DNA of 64,000 bases from Aradus depressus. Taxonomy: Eukaryota > Arthropoda > Insecta > Hemiptera > Aradidae. Positions 41,082 to 51,989 of the stretch are shown here, one piece after another. The stretch is from positions 20,201,079-20,265,078 of the forward strand of contig OY759215.1 in the NCBI GenBank assembly GCA_963662175.1, given 5' to 3'. The position numbers were made by a program, and so were the translations under genes. The notes beneath the pieces are model-generated. The model saw nothing but the letters and a program-made list of their open reading frames with translations, was not told where the DNA came from and did no database searches. Every line of letters begins with the position of its first letter. Position 1 is the first letter of the stretch.

Positions 41082-41363
41082 TAGGTTAGGTTTTATGACT
41101 CATGCCCGGGCTTTAACTACGAGGTCATATCGCCTACTACCAGAGCGCTCTTTCGTCAATCTGGTGGACATGAGTCCGACTCTACTGTGGGAGTCCTAAG
41201 TTTTGCCTACCCTGAATTTTTATTCACCTAGGGCAGGGGTCTTTAACGAGTACCTGACATCATACAGGCTCGGGACCATCGCTTAGCGTCCCATCCGAAG
41301 GACGGCTTGCTTAAGTTTATTTTACCTCCCAGATAAAATAAACTAAGGGCCTCGGTCAGGTTC
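41082..41363 (-). repeat. SINE1 copy
   Basis: TAGGTTAGGTTTTATGACTC start, full body, ending in the region before the B-box (GGGCCTCGGTCAGG). The head is missing. Confidence 0.85.
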
Positions 41364-42529
41364 TAAATGTTATATAAAAAAGTCTAAATAAATAAAAAAT
41401 TGTAAATGAAAAATAAAACAATAACGTACATTCGACTGACATTTAGGTGTGGAGGAACTCCGCCAAAAATAAAAAAAATGAAAGCTTTGTATCAAATAAT
41501 GTCTTTGGATATGAAACACGATTTTTTATTGTGGTTATTTTATTCTTTTGGAACAGTGAGTATAAAATTCCGTTTCCGTGTAAAGGGTTCCTCTAGAATA
41601 GCCAGGTAACCTTTGCCGACTCTTTGTAAACAAAGAGTTAAACTTTGTAAACAAAGTTCACACTTGTTGTATTGTACGTGTAAAACTAGAAAATGAAAGT
41701 TAAAGACAAATATTCGTCCTATAATGAGTTCACAGATGGCCTAACTGCTTACAAAAACAGTGTCTTTAATGAATATTGGAGTAGAGATGCACGAAAGATA
41801 AATAATTAAAGGGAGAGAGAGGTTTCCTGATGCAGTTAATAAAGTAAGAATGACTCTCTCATATTATTATATTCGATTAACATGCGTGAAAGAAAGGTCT
41901 TTTAAGTCCAAAAAGAGCATTCGTCAAGAAAATGCACAACCTTAAAGCAAGATTGCAAAGCGACGATTTTTGTTCGGTAAGTGATGTTCAGATAAATAAA
42001 TTTTTTTATGAACTACATAGATATTTTTTTTGTGCTCCCCCATGGGTTATAAATTCAAATGTTAATTTAGATCTTTTGTCTAGTATTTTACAAGCTATAG
42101 TATAAATAATACATTTTCGTTGTATATCGTAGTTGTGAACTGATGTGTGTAAGGTAGGTAGGTAGATGGGATGGACCGAAGTCATCAATTGAGTGAGGTT
42201 GTGGGTTGGGGGGTGGAGGGTAGACCCCCGGCCACAAAATTTCATCTACCCTCTATCCAAATCTGATTATCTCCAAATCTCCACCACTGCCTCTACCATT
42301 GCTCTCCCCAGCCCCACATCAACACACCAAACTCCACAGTTGATTCTGATACAGTTTTATTCATTTGATATAAACTCAAAAAGAACGTTTCAAGGTCCCC
42401 CAAACACCTTTTGAACATTTTTGCGATCATGTCAGTGTGTGCGTATGCGTGATTGAAACTTTGTGTGCGCTCTAGATTCCAAATATGGAAAAACATGTCT
42501 GTTTGTGTGTGTGTCTGTCTGTGAACATG
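41364..42529. other. Spacer without recognised gene
   Basis: At 41617-41657 two adjacent small hairpins share the loop TAAA (CTCTTTG/CAAAGAG and AACTTTG/CAAAGTT). No protein recognised. Confidence 0.3.
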
Positions 42530-42915
42530 ATAACTATGGTATGAATATATAGACACGAAATTTTATATGTGAATCCAGAAACCACTAACGACGACGTTTA
42601 TTGTTTTTCAGCTAAATCGACCAGAAGGATAGAGGGGGTTAGGGGGAGGCTCAACATAAAAACTCTAATAACTTAGCTTAATTTCCGCTAACACGGACGT
42701 TATTAGAAAGAGCAAACATTTATTTGATTAATTTGCACTGGGGAAGTACATTGCCTGTGATTCACCAATTTAGTTCGATGATTCAGAAGAAAGATACATA
42801 TGTATTCACTTTCAACTAAATCAGTGAATTAGAAAGAGTAAACTATTAGTTAATTAATTCGCACTGGGGAAGTAAATTGCCTGTGATTCACCAATTTAGT
42901 TCGATCATTCAGAAG
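42530..42915 (-). repeat. Hairpin family B, two partial copies
   Basis: ATGAATATATAGACACGAAA, TTTTCAGCTAAATCGACCAG, GGGGGTTAGGGGGAGGCTC, then the 5' terminus GGGGAAGTACATTGCCTGTG twice (about 42740 and 42870): a tandem duplication of about 130 bp (TGATTCACCAATTTAGTTCG in both). Confidence 0.7.
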
Positions 42916-43049
42916 ATGATTAAGCGAATTTATTACCAAAATGTACATAATTATGAAATACAACGTGTAATTACATAAACTGGTACAGGATATAGTGATA
43001 AACATAGTAAAGCGCTAAAATATGGTACAATACAGTATAAGTACGATAA

Positions 43050-43807
43050 TTATTGTATGGTTGGCGACCCTTGAAGGGGTTTTCAAGAGGATAACTATTA
43101 AAGATCTTATTTATTGGGTAGCGGACGCATGGAAATCTACGAGTGAACACTTGTTGCAAAAGTCCTGGAGTAAACTTTGGCCAAGCATAACATTTGAAGA
43201 AACCTCAAGCCGAAATGCAGAGAACAACAATGTTGTACAGATTCAGGAGCTGTTACAAAATATTCCTGGCTGTGAAGATGTAAATGAAAATGATGTTACT
43301 GAGTGGTTACAAGCTGACGATAACGATCATGAAATTTTAAACGATGAGCAGATCGTTGAAATGGTTTTGAAAGAACCGGAGAACATCTGAGACGAGAGTG
43401 AAGGTGAAGCAGACGACGACAGCGAGCAGGAGGTATCCCACTCGGACGCGGCGGCTGCCTTTCATGTAGCTCTACGCTACGTGGAACAACAGTCCACCTC
43501 GACCCCAGCAGACACCTTGTTCCTAAGGCGTTGGCGTAATTTTACTTCAAAAGAGAGGTCTTCTTCTCTTCGACAAAAAAATGTAACATACTTTTTTAAA
43601 CGAATACTATAATACTAGAAGTAACATTGTTATGTTTTGTTTATTCTGTCCATCTTTGAAACGTACTGTAATTTTTAGTATGTACATAAATACATTTTGT
43701 ATTAAATTTTTATTTCTTAGTTATTTTTTCCCTAAAATATCCTATTTTCGGTTTCGGATTAAGCGGACTTTCGGATTGCCGAAGTTCGGATTATCGGGAC
43801 TCCACTG
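43050..43807 (+). pseudogene. Tigger/pogo transposase C-terminus with right TIR
   Basis: The frame encodes TIKDLIYWVADAWKSTSEHL, WSKLWPSI, EWLQADDNDHEILNDEQIVE and, after a stop at 43388, FHVALRYVEQQSTSTPADTL, the C-terminal region of Tigger/pogo (DDE_1, CENP-B related) transposases. The element ends in a typical TIR (GGATTGCCGAAGTTCGGATT, ATCGGGACTCCACTG) and a TA. The N-terminal DNA-binding and catalytic parts are missing. It was inserted into a foldback A copy, whose right half follows. Confidence 0.8.
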
Positions 43808-43809
43808 TA

Positions 43810-43958
43810 TAATGAAACAAAGATAACCACTGACGCCATTACAATACTTTCATCGGCCCTGTAATGTCAGTATGAAATGAATTTGAGAGGGAGGTGGAGA
43901 GAAAGTGATGGCTACAAAATTAGTTGATACAAGAAAGTTCTGTTATGGCCACATCATA
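43810..43958. repeat. Foldback A, right half
   Basis: AATGAAACAAAGATAACCAC, GTAATGTCAGTATGAAATGA, ATTTGAGAGGGAGG, GTTCTGTTATGGCCACATCA. It resumes exactly after the Tigger terminus. Confidence 0.75.
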
Positions 43959-43960
43959 TA

Positions 43961-44624
43961 CAGTAGAACCTCTTTAAGTCGAACCTCGATAAGTCGAAAA
44001 CCTCCAAAACTCGAAAAAAAAGTTTTGTTCCTTTCCCTTCAAGCTCCAAAACCTCCATTACTCGACTATTAGTCGAAATAATCAGTGAGTCCCTACAAGC
44101 CATTTTGGTACATATTTTCCCTCTACAACTCGAAAAATAAATTGAATCTCTGTATCTCGAACATAGCAATGTTTTATTTTACAACCTTTCAACTCGATTA
44201 TTTGAAACTTATTACCTCTATAGCTCAAAGAAAAATAAGTTACCGATTTTAAGAATTTGCCGACAATGTACACCTTTGTTTCTTAGAAAACAATTTAGGA
44301 GGAATAAATAGGATAACCAACTATCTAAAGCCAAAAAAAATTACTGACTTTTTTTAATACCTACATATACTACGTATTTTTTATTTTAAGGATGTTTTGA
44401 AATAATGTTGATTTATAATAAATATAAATATGTTTGTTACCTCTGTAACTTGAATTTTTATTTATTTCACCTCTCTAATTCAAAATTAGTTAGAATGAAT
44501 CTTAACCTCTAGGTACAAGTCGAATCAAAATCCGCCTAAGTCGAAATTCTCCATAAGTCGAAAACTCTATAACTCGAATTTTTTTGGCGTCTCCCTTGAT
44601 GTTCGACTTATAGAGGTTCTACTG
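43961..44624. mobile_element. pogo-like MITE, 664 bp, TA target site
   Basis: Starts CAGTAGAACCTCTTTAAGTC and ends GACTTATAGAGGTTCTACTG, with TA on both sides (43959-43960, 44625-44626). Both subterminal regions carry many short (A/C)TCGAA and AAGTCGAA repeats in opposite orientation, as transposase-binding arrays do in pogo/Tigger relatives. No transposase frame. Confidence 0.88.
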
Positions 44625-44690
44625 TATTATTAAACAGTTTTTGAGATGAATGTGGTCATTGTTTATACATCGTAAGTTAATAATAGTTGG

Positions 44691-44887
44691 TTATTGTGCC
44701 CGGGCTTTTAACTATGATATTGTCTATTACCAGAGCGCAGTTTCGTCGCTCTGGTGGAGATTCTACTGTGGGTCCTAATTGTTGCCAACCCAGGGTTATT
44801 AGACTAGGCTAGGGGCTTTAACGAGTACCTGACACCGTACAGGGGACCATCGCTTAACGTCCCATCCGAAGGACGGCGTGCTCAAGG
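44691..44887 (-). repeat. SINE1 body copy, diverged
   Basis: GTGCCCGGGCTTTTAACTA, CTATTACCAGAGCGCAGTTT, TTAACGAGTACCTGACACCG, ATCCGAAGGACGGCGTGCTC. Cut off by the foldback at 44888. Confidence 0.7.
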
Positions 44888-45109
44888 TCTGACAAGATGT
44901 GAGCTAGGCCACGTGGTTATCAAAAGTTGGAAGCTGGTCTACTGGCCTAGGAAGGTTCAAATAAGCCCTTCACGGTAACAGAGCTTATTTGAACCTTCCT
45001 AGGCCCATAGGCCCCCTTCCAACTTTTTTAAAGTTAGCAAAAGTACCCTTTGTTAATAATTGTATCAACAAATTTGATAACCACATGGCCTATCTCACAT
45101 CTTGTCAGA
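44888..45109. repeat. Nested foldback element, 222 bp
   Basis: The outer arms (TCTGACAAGATGTGAGCTAG ... CTATCTCACATCTTGTCAGA) extend over about 37 nt. Inner arms (CCTAGGAAGGTTCAAATAAG ... CTTATTTGAACCTTCCTAGG) form a second stem with a short loop. No coding. Confidence 0.85.
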
Positions 45110-45851
45110 ATCATTTCTTGTCATATTAGTCAGTTTTTTTTTGTATCCAGGCGACTTGTCATCAGACAGGAGAGCTATTTCTTTGGACCTTCTCTCCGCC
45201 TGACTTTTCTTTAGAGCTCTATAGAAGACAGATTCCTGCGGATCTCTTTAGAATTCAGGACCAGTGCTGAGAAAGCCACAGTTCCAGTCATAGTCTCCCT
45301 TCTCATCTCAGAATTTAATCATTCCCACCACGTTAATGGTTAATGGAAGCTGAGAAACCCAATGCTATCTAGATATTATTTGGTAATTTTAATAAAACTC
45401 GTCTTCACTTTACATCCGACGGCTGTTAAACATGGGAAAAAATATTTAATAAACCTTTTTAGATGGATAATACCTTGAGTTTATTATACTCTGAAGTAAT
45501 TTGATGCTTAGGCTACAGAGTATTTTTAAAGTTTATAATAACTGGTCCGCCAAAAGGAAGACCTGATTCGTGGCTTGGTCCTATTATAATTTAAATAGAT
45601 AGCTTCAAAGAAATATGAACAGATGGAAGCTGCAAAGAACTTTCTCATAGGGTTGTGAGGGCATTATAAAGTTTGAGCAGTTTTCCCTACTCCATTAAAT
45701 AAATTTTAGTGAAAAAAGTGTTATGGAGAATGCGTCAGAGATAGGTACTTATGGTTTTAGGGTGAAAAACTGCAATTGTTCAAATTATAGCCGCGCATTT
45801 AGTATGCGAATTAGGCTGTTGCAAAAACGATTAATGTATGTATCTCCAATT
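45110..45851. other. Spacer without recognised gene
   Basis: Nothing supported. Confidence 0.3.
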
Positions 45852-45915
45852 TAGGACCCCCATAATAGAGTCGGGCTCTTGTCCACCAGTGACGAAAGAG
45901 CGCTCTGGTAGTAGG
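45852..45915 (+). repeat. SINE1 body fragment
   Basis: TTAGGACCCCCATAATAGAG, TCGGGCTCTTGTCCACC, GCGCTCTGGTAGTAGGC, ending where the Penelope-type insertion begins. Confidence 0.7.
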
Positions 45916-45953
45916 CAAAGTCCAAAGAAACTTCAAAAGAAAAAATAGATTTA

Positions 45954-46142
45954 ATGGATAAATGTGGAGTGTGTCAATTGGAATGCCCAGAATGTAATGC
46001 CAAATACGCGGGACAGACAGGGAGATCCTTTAAGATTAGATACAGGGAACACACAAGAAATACAAACTCCAACACTTCCTCATTTCACCAACATTTCACA
46101 GAAACAGGACATACCATAGACACACAACAGGTCCACTTTTGA
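45954..46142 (+). pseudogene. Penelope-type GIY-YIG endonuclease remnant
   Basis: The 62-aa frame reads CGVCQLECPECNAKYAGQTG, then RSFKIRYREHTR and SFHQHFTETGH. This fits the zinc-finger-linked GIY-YIG domain of Penelope-like elements: GVC for GIY (first Tyr lost), KYAG for YIG, the conserved Arg in KIRYREH, and a CxxC pair. The C-terminal Glu/Asn part is truncated at the stop. The RT is absent. Confidence 0.78.
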
Positions 46143-46493
46143 ATTTACTGGAAGCGGTAGAAATAAATAAACTGAACAAAAATAACGATATTGTAATGCT
46201 AAATGAACAAATAGAACTGAACCATTCCCCCATATTTTTTTATTCACTTTAAATTACATTTATATAATTCATGAGTCATACCTATATAAATACCAACACT
46301 TTACTGTTAGATTCGCTTTATTAGATTTTATATATATTTCCTTTTTATACTTATTATTATCTTATAAGTATCTGTTTATTGGAATGTATAGAGTATTGGA
46401 ATATATAGAGTAACAAAAACAAGGAATTCCCCAAAAAATCCATTACTGTACTTTCTACCTCGTCAACCAATTCCTGTCACTTTATAAGTGACT

Positions 46494-46527
46494 CTTGATA
46501 ATGCCATAACACGGCGAAACTAGTTGA
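46494..46527 (+). ncRNA. Hammerhead-like motif of the Penelope fragment
   Basis: CTTGATA, ATGCC-ATAACAC-GGC, GAAAC, TAGTTGAG. Helix II and GAAAC are intact; the CTGANGA box is altered. This is the only copy physically linked here to a Penelope-type protein. Confidence 0.4.
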
Positions 46528-46789
46528 GTATTTGAGAATATATAGTGAAGTTTGACAAAGAAAGTGTGTATTTTAATTATCTATTCAAAGTCCAAAGATT
46601 TTTTTCTATTTATTTGTAATTATTAATTTTTATTTGTATTTTATTTCTACTTATTTTGTATGTATCTGAACATATTTTATTTTATTGTCTGATTTATTTT
46701 GTTATCATTCATTTTGTATAACTATCCTCTTTTCTTACAGACATCACACTTACTTACGGTGATTTACCGATTGTAAATATTCAAAATAA

Positions 46790-46915
46790 AGAATCTAAAA
46801 AATTTAATTTCACCGATTCCATATCAGTCTTCTATCTAGGTATATCCCAAGATAGCGAGGAATAGAGGATATTGATGAAGGAACCTGGAGAGCAGAACAT
46901 ATAGAATTAAGTAGC
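46790..46915 (-). pseudogene. Jockey-type RT fragment
   Basis: Minus strand gives SSIPRYLGIYLDRRLIWNR, the 'YLGxxLDrrLxW' thumb block. A short piece with stops around it. Confidence 0.55.
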
Positions 46916-47369
46916 TTAAAAAACCAACCCAGATCAATCTACAAGGTATATTTGCAAGGGAACCTATACTTCAGTTTTGGAAGTCAGATATTTACATAGT
47001 ATTCTGGTTAGATGTGGTCCACAATTATGTAGCAACCAGACCGCATTGTGGTGTAGGATACACATTGTGAGCTGGCTAAATGTATTCAAAGGACCACATC
47101 GGTTAGATTGTAATTCTCCACACAGCGTACTGTTGACATCCCCGGCCAACTTTACATAGTGTAGAGCTGAATAGGGCCAATCGTGTTTACAAAAATATGT
47201 GGATATGAAAATTACAGTTTATTCGTAGATTGTTATCACCATATGAAGCTTATTAAAAAGTTTGGATTTTTTTTACGAATGCAGGTTTGTGGGAGTACTA
47301 CCGCAAACTTATAATAAAGGTCGACATTGCTGTATACGGAATTAAAAGGCTATGTGATGAATACAATTG
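46916..47369. other. Spacer without recognised gene
   Basis: Overlapping 60-aa frames on both strands at 46964-47159 are not recognisable. Confidence 0.25.
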
Positions 47370-47570
47370 TATTTTATAATTTAGATAGGTTTGTGAAGTG
47401 CGAAAAATGAAATTGTTGGGTAATTTGGGAGCTATTATTGGATAGTATTTCGGAAATATCCACAGCAAGGTTGAAATTCTGCCGATGGGGACTATATTCT
47501 ATGCATTCGGCAAGGAGGTGTCGGACAGACAGAGGAGGGGTTCCCGAGCCATCAGATGTCCATGGGTCAG
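47370..47570 (-). pseudogene. Non-LTR ORF2 C-terminal remnant
   Basis: Minus strand: HLMAREPLLCLSDTSLPNA, then WIFPKYYPIIAPKLPNNFIF, RTSQTY. It parallels the tail of the remnant at 1170-1710 (WIFLKSHVMTVHKLPNHLNF, CTSQTA), so both come from one family. Confidence 0.5.
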
Positions 47571-47698
47571 TCTGTTGTGCCTAACCGAGTCAAAATTACT
47601 TCTTCATTCCTTTTTTTCTCTTATTGAGGTGATTCACTTCTCCTCATCTTTAAAAGCATGCTCTTTACAAAAGAAGTATGGTGCAAAAAAGTTGAGTA

Positions 47699-47868
47699 AA
47701 GCCCACTCTAAACGTTTGTTCACCTAGGGAGTCTTTAACGAGTACCTGACACCGTATCGGCTCGGAATGATTGCTTTAAGTCCCATCTGAAGGACAACAT
47801 ATTCAAGGTTTTTTCATTTCGGCCGGGTTTTGAACTCGCGATCTTGAACTCAATAATCAAGTATCCAG
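47699..47868 (-). repeat. SINE1 copy, diverged
   Basis: TTCACCTAGGGAGTCTTTAA, CGAGTACCTGACACCGTATC, CATCTGAAGGACAACAT and GGCCGGGTTTTGAACTCGCG (B-box region). Confidence 0.65.
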
Positions 47869-47874
47869 AACCAC

Positions 47875-48165
47875 ATTAGAAAGAAACATATTGATTTTCA
47901 GTCAAATTGGTGAGAAAAGAGTAGGGATTAGTTGGGCTCAACACAAAAACACTATTAACTATGGAAGTAATGAATGTAATCGACACGAAATTTTATTTGA
48001 AAATCCGAAAACTTAAAAAACCCTAATAAGTAAAGATGTATCGATATTTTATTCGTATATCCAGGACTCAATAAGGACGACACTTGTCTATTTTCAACGA
48101 AATCGGCCGAAGGAAAGTAACACTGAATCAACACGATATTTAGCATGAGGATTCATAAGTCGCTG
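47875..48165 (-). repeat. Hairpin family B copy
   Basis: TTGATTTTCAGTCAAATTGG, GGGATTAGTTGGGCTCAACA, GTAATCGACACGAAATTTTA and CTATTTTCAACGAAATCGGC. Confidence 0.65.
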
Positions 48166-48639
48166 AGTTGGCCATCTAATGATTTTCAAACAATTCGGCA
48201 AATTAGTTTCAAAGGAAGGATTTCACGACTTTAAGATTTCTTGGCAAATATTAACCTATTGTTCAATCATGATATTAATATTCAAAATTTCACGAGATTT
48301 AAAGAGTTATTATCTAATATACGAAGAACATAAGAAGAAATGATGAAAGATTTGCATAAATCAATTATGAATATATCAACAGGTAAGGTTCTAAAGATGA
48401 ATATAAAAGACGAACAATAAAAGGGCCAGTGAAAAGTTCACTTTACGACGGGGCTTTAAGAGGTACATTTAAATGAGCCGCTTCGTTATTTTTCAAACAA
48501 ATAAAACATAGCGGTAAAACACATTCTTTGGAATATAAAAATTTAATGAGACTTTACATAAACTTGTAAAATTTTATAATTAGTTCTAAACAAGTATTTA
48601 AACGTTTTATGTTTATGTATGCAACATAGGCATAGACTA

Positions 48640-48745
48640 TAAAAAATACATCAGTGAATCACAGGCTATGTACTTCCACAAGAACGAATTAATCAATTAT
48701 GTTTTCTTTATTTTTTTTGACTTACATAGGGGCGGCTTCCATCAT
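48640..48745 (+). repeat. Hairpin family B, 5' terminus
   Basis: CAGTGAATCACAGGCTATGT, ACTTCCACAAGAACGAATTA and ATCAATTATGTTTTC; truncated after TTGACTTACATAGGGG. Confidence 0.6.
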
Positions 48746-48858
48746 TTGAATGGAGAGAATTGGTACTATTTATATAGATATATTATTGATGGCCTGAAAT
48801 ACGGACAGGTGTAATGTGCTGAATTTATATTATTAATAGTTGAAAGGGGCTCCCGGAA

Positions 48859-49100
48859 TCTGGGAGATAAAATAAACTTAAGCACGCCGTCCTTCGAATG
48901 GGACGTTAATACGATGGTCCCGAGCCTGTACGATGTCAGGTACTCGTTAAAGACCCCTACCCCAAGGTGAATAAAAATTTAGAATAGGCAAAATTTAGGA
49001 CTCCCACAGTAGAATCGGGCATGTCCACCAGAGTGACAAAAGAGTGCTCTGGTAGTAGGCGATATGACCTCGTATTTAAAGCCCGGCCATGAGTCATAAT
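48859..49100 (+). repeat. SINE1 body copy
   Basis: TCTGGGAGATAAAATAAACT, AGCACGCCGTCCTTCG, CCCGAGCCTGTACGATGTCA, GCCCGGCCATGAGTCATAAT. The head is missing. Confidence 0.8.
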
Positions 49101-49269
49101 AACTAACTAACTTTTGTAATCAGTAACACTACTGGAAAATACTATCATTATTTCTTCTATTTTTGCTAAATTGTTAATGTGTATTCATTGCATTTACAAT
49201 TTAATTTTTTTTTAATGTTTAATTTTGGAGTTAACTTGACAGGTAGACTTCGTCCATTGTCTGTGAGAG

Positions 49270-49620
49270 TTCAATTTGTTTAATGTATTTTGTACTACTA
49301 AATTTTGTGTTGATATATTGTTTACATCGGTAGTTATTAGAGTTTTTGTGTTAATCCTAAAACTCCCTATCGTCTAGCCGTTTTGGGAGAAAATCAATAT
49401 GTATCGTCCTTGGACAATTCTGGATACACATAAAATTTCGTGTCGATACATTCAATCAATCAGGAGTTATCTAGTTCAAAGACATACAAACGCAGAGAAT
49501 CACAGACAGACATTTTTCGAATCAGGAGTGGGGAAAACATGAAATTCTGTTGAAAACAAGCATCGAATTTCTGCCCGAATACATAAATTCATACTTCATA
49601 ACGCTGAAGAAGTAAAATTT
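49270..49620 (+). repeat. Hairpin family B copy
   Basis: TAAATTTTGTGTTGATATAT, GTTTTTGTGTTAATCC, AAAATTTCGTGTCGATACAT, GTGGGGAAAACATGAAATTC, CATCGAATTTCTGCCCGAAT. Confidence 0.75.
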
Positions 49621-50077
49621 GACAAATAACGTCCTTATATTTTGGAATCTAACCACGGTATAAGCACATTCTATAGGTTTACTAACACCCTTCTCCAATT
49701 GTATACAGCCTCTGGATTTGAACCCACGATATCCGCGCAGAGGATGATTTTATAAAGAAACATACGTCCATTTTAAGTATTTTCCAAACGGTTTCTGCCC
49801 CAAATTAAGTATCCTCCAAAATCATAGATACCTCAATACAATTGTCCGTGTATAATGTGAACCATTAATAAGGCTCCAAGATAATTCGGTCTGGTTTGGC
49901 TGTGAACCAAGATTCATTCCACCACATTCGTTACAACCACACCGCTTCCATCCATTCATCTCTAATACACTATATTACAAGATAAATTATACAATTTTAA
50001 ATTTAATTTAATCCAATCTCAAAGTTAGTTATTTTAAATTATAATTTCCTCGGTCCACCAAAGACACACCAGATCCC
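49621..50077. other. Spacer without recognised gene
   Basis: Nothing supported. Confidence 0.3.
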
Positions 50078-50215
50078 CCCTCTTCATCCCCTCCCATCAC
50101 TCTGGAACTCCTTGCCTCCCCCAATCCGTCACTCTCCTTCCGTGACTTCCTTCAAATCTTCACTATTCCATTCTTCTTCTCTAAACAATTCCCTCTGATT
50201 AGTTCTTCATTCTCT
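50078..50215 (+). pseudogene. CR1/Jockey-like ORF2 extreme C-terminus
   Basis: The translation LWNSLPPPIRHSPSVTSFKS, SLFHSSSLN ends at a stop at 50197-50199. 'WNxLPxxIRxxxSxxxFKxxL' is the usual last motif of several non-LTR RT proteins. Only this tail is present. Confidence 0.5.
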
Positions 50216-50268
50216 CTCCCTCATATTTTCCCATTCGTCAACATCAATTATCTCTAGTTATTTACTTA

Positions 50269-51162
50269 CAGTAGGCAAAAAAAGTATTTGCACACCATAA
50301 AAATTTGTTTTTTTTTTAACTACTAACAGAGAATAACATGAAATTAATTTGTTTTATTCTATAATTGCTTAGATTCAAAAATATAATAGCAGTTGTCTAA
50401 AAAAAAATAATTTAATAATTATATCAACACAATTAACAGAATTTCACGCAAAAAAAGTATTTGCACGCTCATATTATTATACATATTACAATTATTAGTT
50501 TGGTTCGGTAGAGGTAATTCGGTCGGTAGTTTGTTTCGTTGTTTACAAACAAATAAGGATTAATACGCACTATGATTCAGTTGAACTTTGTGTTTGAATT
50601 GATTAACATGCCGAAGAAAAACGAAATATCGCGTTCTGATCGTGAAAAAATCATTTTTTTGCGTGAGTTAGGCAAAAGTTACCGTGAAATCGGAAAAATC
50701 GGGTTTTCAACAGTTCGATATATTGTTTAAAAAAAAAGAATTGACTGGTAGTGTTGAAAACAAACCCCGGAAAGGACGACCATCCAAACTCACGCATCGA
50801 CAAAAACGTGAAATAGTGTGAAATGCTCTTAAAAATCCAAAATCTAGCGCGCAAAAAATTGCTGATGACAACATCGCGGAATGCTGTTACGTCACAAACA
50901 GTAAGGAACGTTCTCCATAATGAGGGAATAAAAGGAAGGCGCCCTCAAAAGAAAGACATTGTAATTTTCAGGCTGTGCAAATACGTATTTTGGGTAAAAT
51001 TTTCTTAATTCTGTTACTGTTAAAGTTAAGTTAGTTATTATTAAATTTTTAAGGAATCTTCTTACATTTAGACAAGAAAAAAATGTTTATTGTGTTATTT
51101 ACAATTACTTATTGTCGTTAAATAAAAAATTTCATGCTGTGCAAATACTTTTTTTGCCTACT
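50269..51162 (+). mobile_element. Tc1-like transposon, internally deleted, TIRs intact
   Basis: AGTAGGCAAAAAAAGTATTT plus GCACA appear as inverted repeats at both ends (about 26 bp), each next to TA. A remnant frame from 50610 reads MPKKNEISRSDREKIIFLRE, KSYREIGKI, then ENKPRKGRPSKLTHRQKREI and SQTVRNVLHNEGIKGRRPQK: both helix-turn-helix DNA-binding units of Tc1 transposases with several frame breaks. The catalytic DDE domain is absent, replaced by the 3' AT-rich end. It could only move with help from another copy. Confidence 0.88.
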
Positions 51163-51480
51163 TATGTATGTCATTTTTATTTATTTTTTTTTCCATTTTC
51201 CTAAATGTTTTATTTAGTAATTTATTATATCATAAATATTATATTTATTTTATTCTTTTTATAAATTTTTATTATTTATTTACTTATTATATGTATTTTT
51301 ATTTTTTCTTCTTTCTTTTTTCACTCATTTCTGTTTAGCCCCTTATTTCTAAAAATAATTTTATTTCAAACCTTGTCTGGACATCCTTTCTTCCATTTTA
51401 TAGTCAACCATTAATGCATTATGCTTTGTCGATTTTTATTAATTCTTCTATTTATTATTCTTCATATTTATACTAGATTG
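51163..51480. other. AT-rich spacer
   Basis: No gene recognised. Confidence 0.3.
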
Positions 51481-51600
51481 CGACCGAATTTTCAAGTCAA
51501 TATATGTTATAATCACCTCCGGAGAGTCTACAACCACATACAAATCGGTTCAACCGTTTATGGGAGCGAACACACATTCAAAATGTATAGGTCAAAATAA
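51481..51600 (+). repeat. Dispersed insect-type repeat (AATCGGTTCAACCGTTTATG)
   Basis: ACTAGATTGCGACCGAATTT, TCAAGTCAATATATGTTATA and AATCGGTTCAACCGTTTATG resemble, from memory, a repeat common in insect genomes. Class not assigned. Confidence 0.4.
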
Positions 51601-51954
51601 CCTCTCTTATTTTTGGTCAGGTCATAAAAATATAATGAAAATAGGAAAGCGACATAATGGAATGGTTTGCTGAATGCAGGAGTGGAAGACCTTGGGTCTG
51701 GCTATAATAAAGGACACTACAGAATTTGGAAGGACTGAGGCCATGTTATATAGGAGGACCAAGAAAGAAGAATTAAAGTGTGGAGGTCCTGCTCCAATAC
51801 AGGGATAGAGAGCCAGTCTAATAACTGGGGACCACAATCACCTTTTTACACTCCCTTCTAATTCTCATCTACCTCTCCTCTTTCTCTTGCGACTGCGACA
51901 CCCTGTATTTTTGGTTCACCACATATTAGAGCGGGTTATATATAATATAGTTAG

Positions 51955-51989
51955 TTATTATGACTCATGTCCGGGCTTTAACTATGAGA
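51955..51989 (-). repeat. SINE1 end fragment
   Basis: ATTATGACTCATGTCCGGGC, TTTAACTATGAG only. Confidence 0.55.

Larger units (their letters stand above)
45916..46598 (+). mobile_element. Penelope-like element 3' fragment with direct repeats
   Basis: CAAAGTCCAAAGA at 45916-45928 and 46586-46598 brackets the fragment and may be its target-site duplication. Inside are the GIY-YIG region and, near the 3' end, a hammerhead-like box, the order expected for Penelope-like elements (RT, then EN, then terminal repeat). Confidence 0.65.

Noticed and set aside
41617..41657. Two adjacent small hairpins with a common TAAA loop as a regulatory RNA
   Set aside because: The stems are only 7 bp and A/T-rich, and no second copy was seen.
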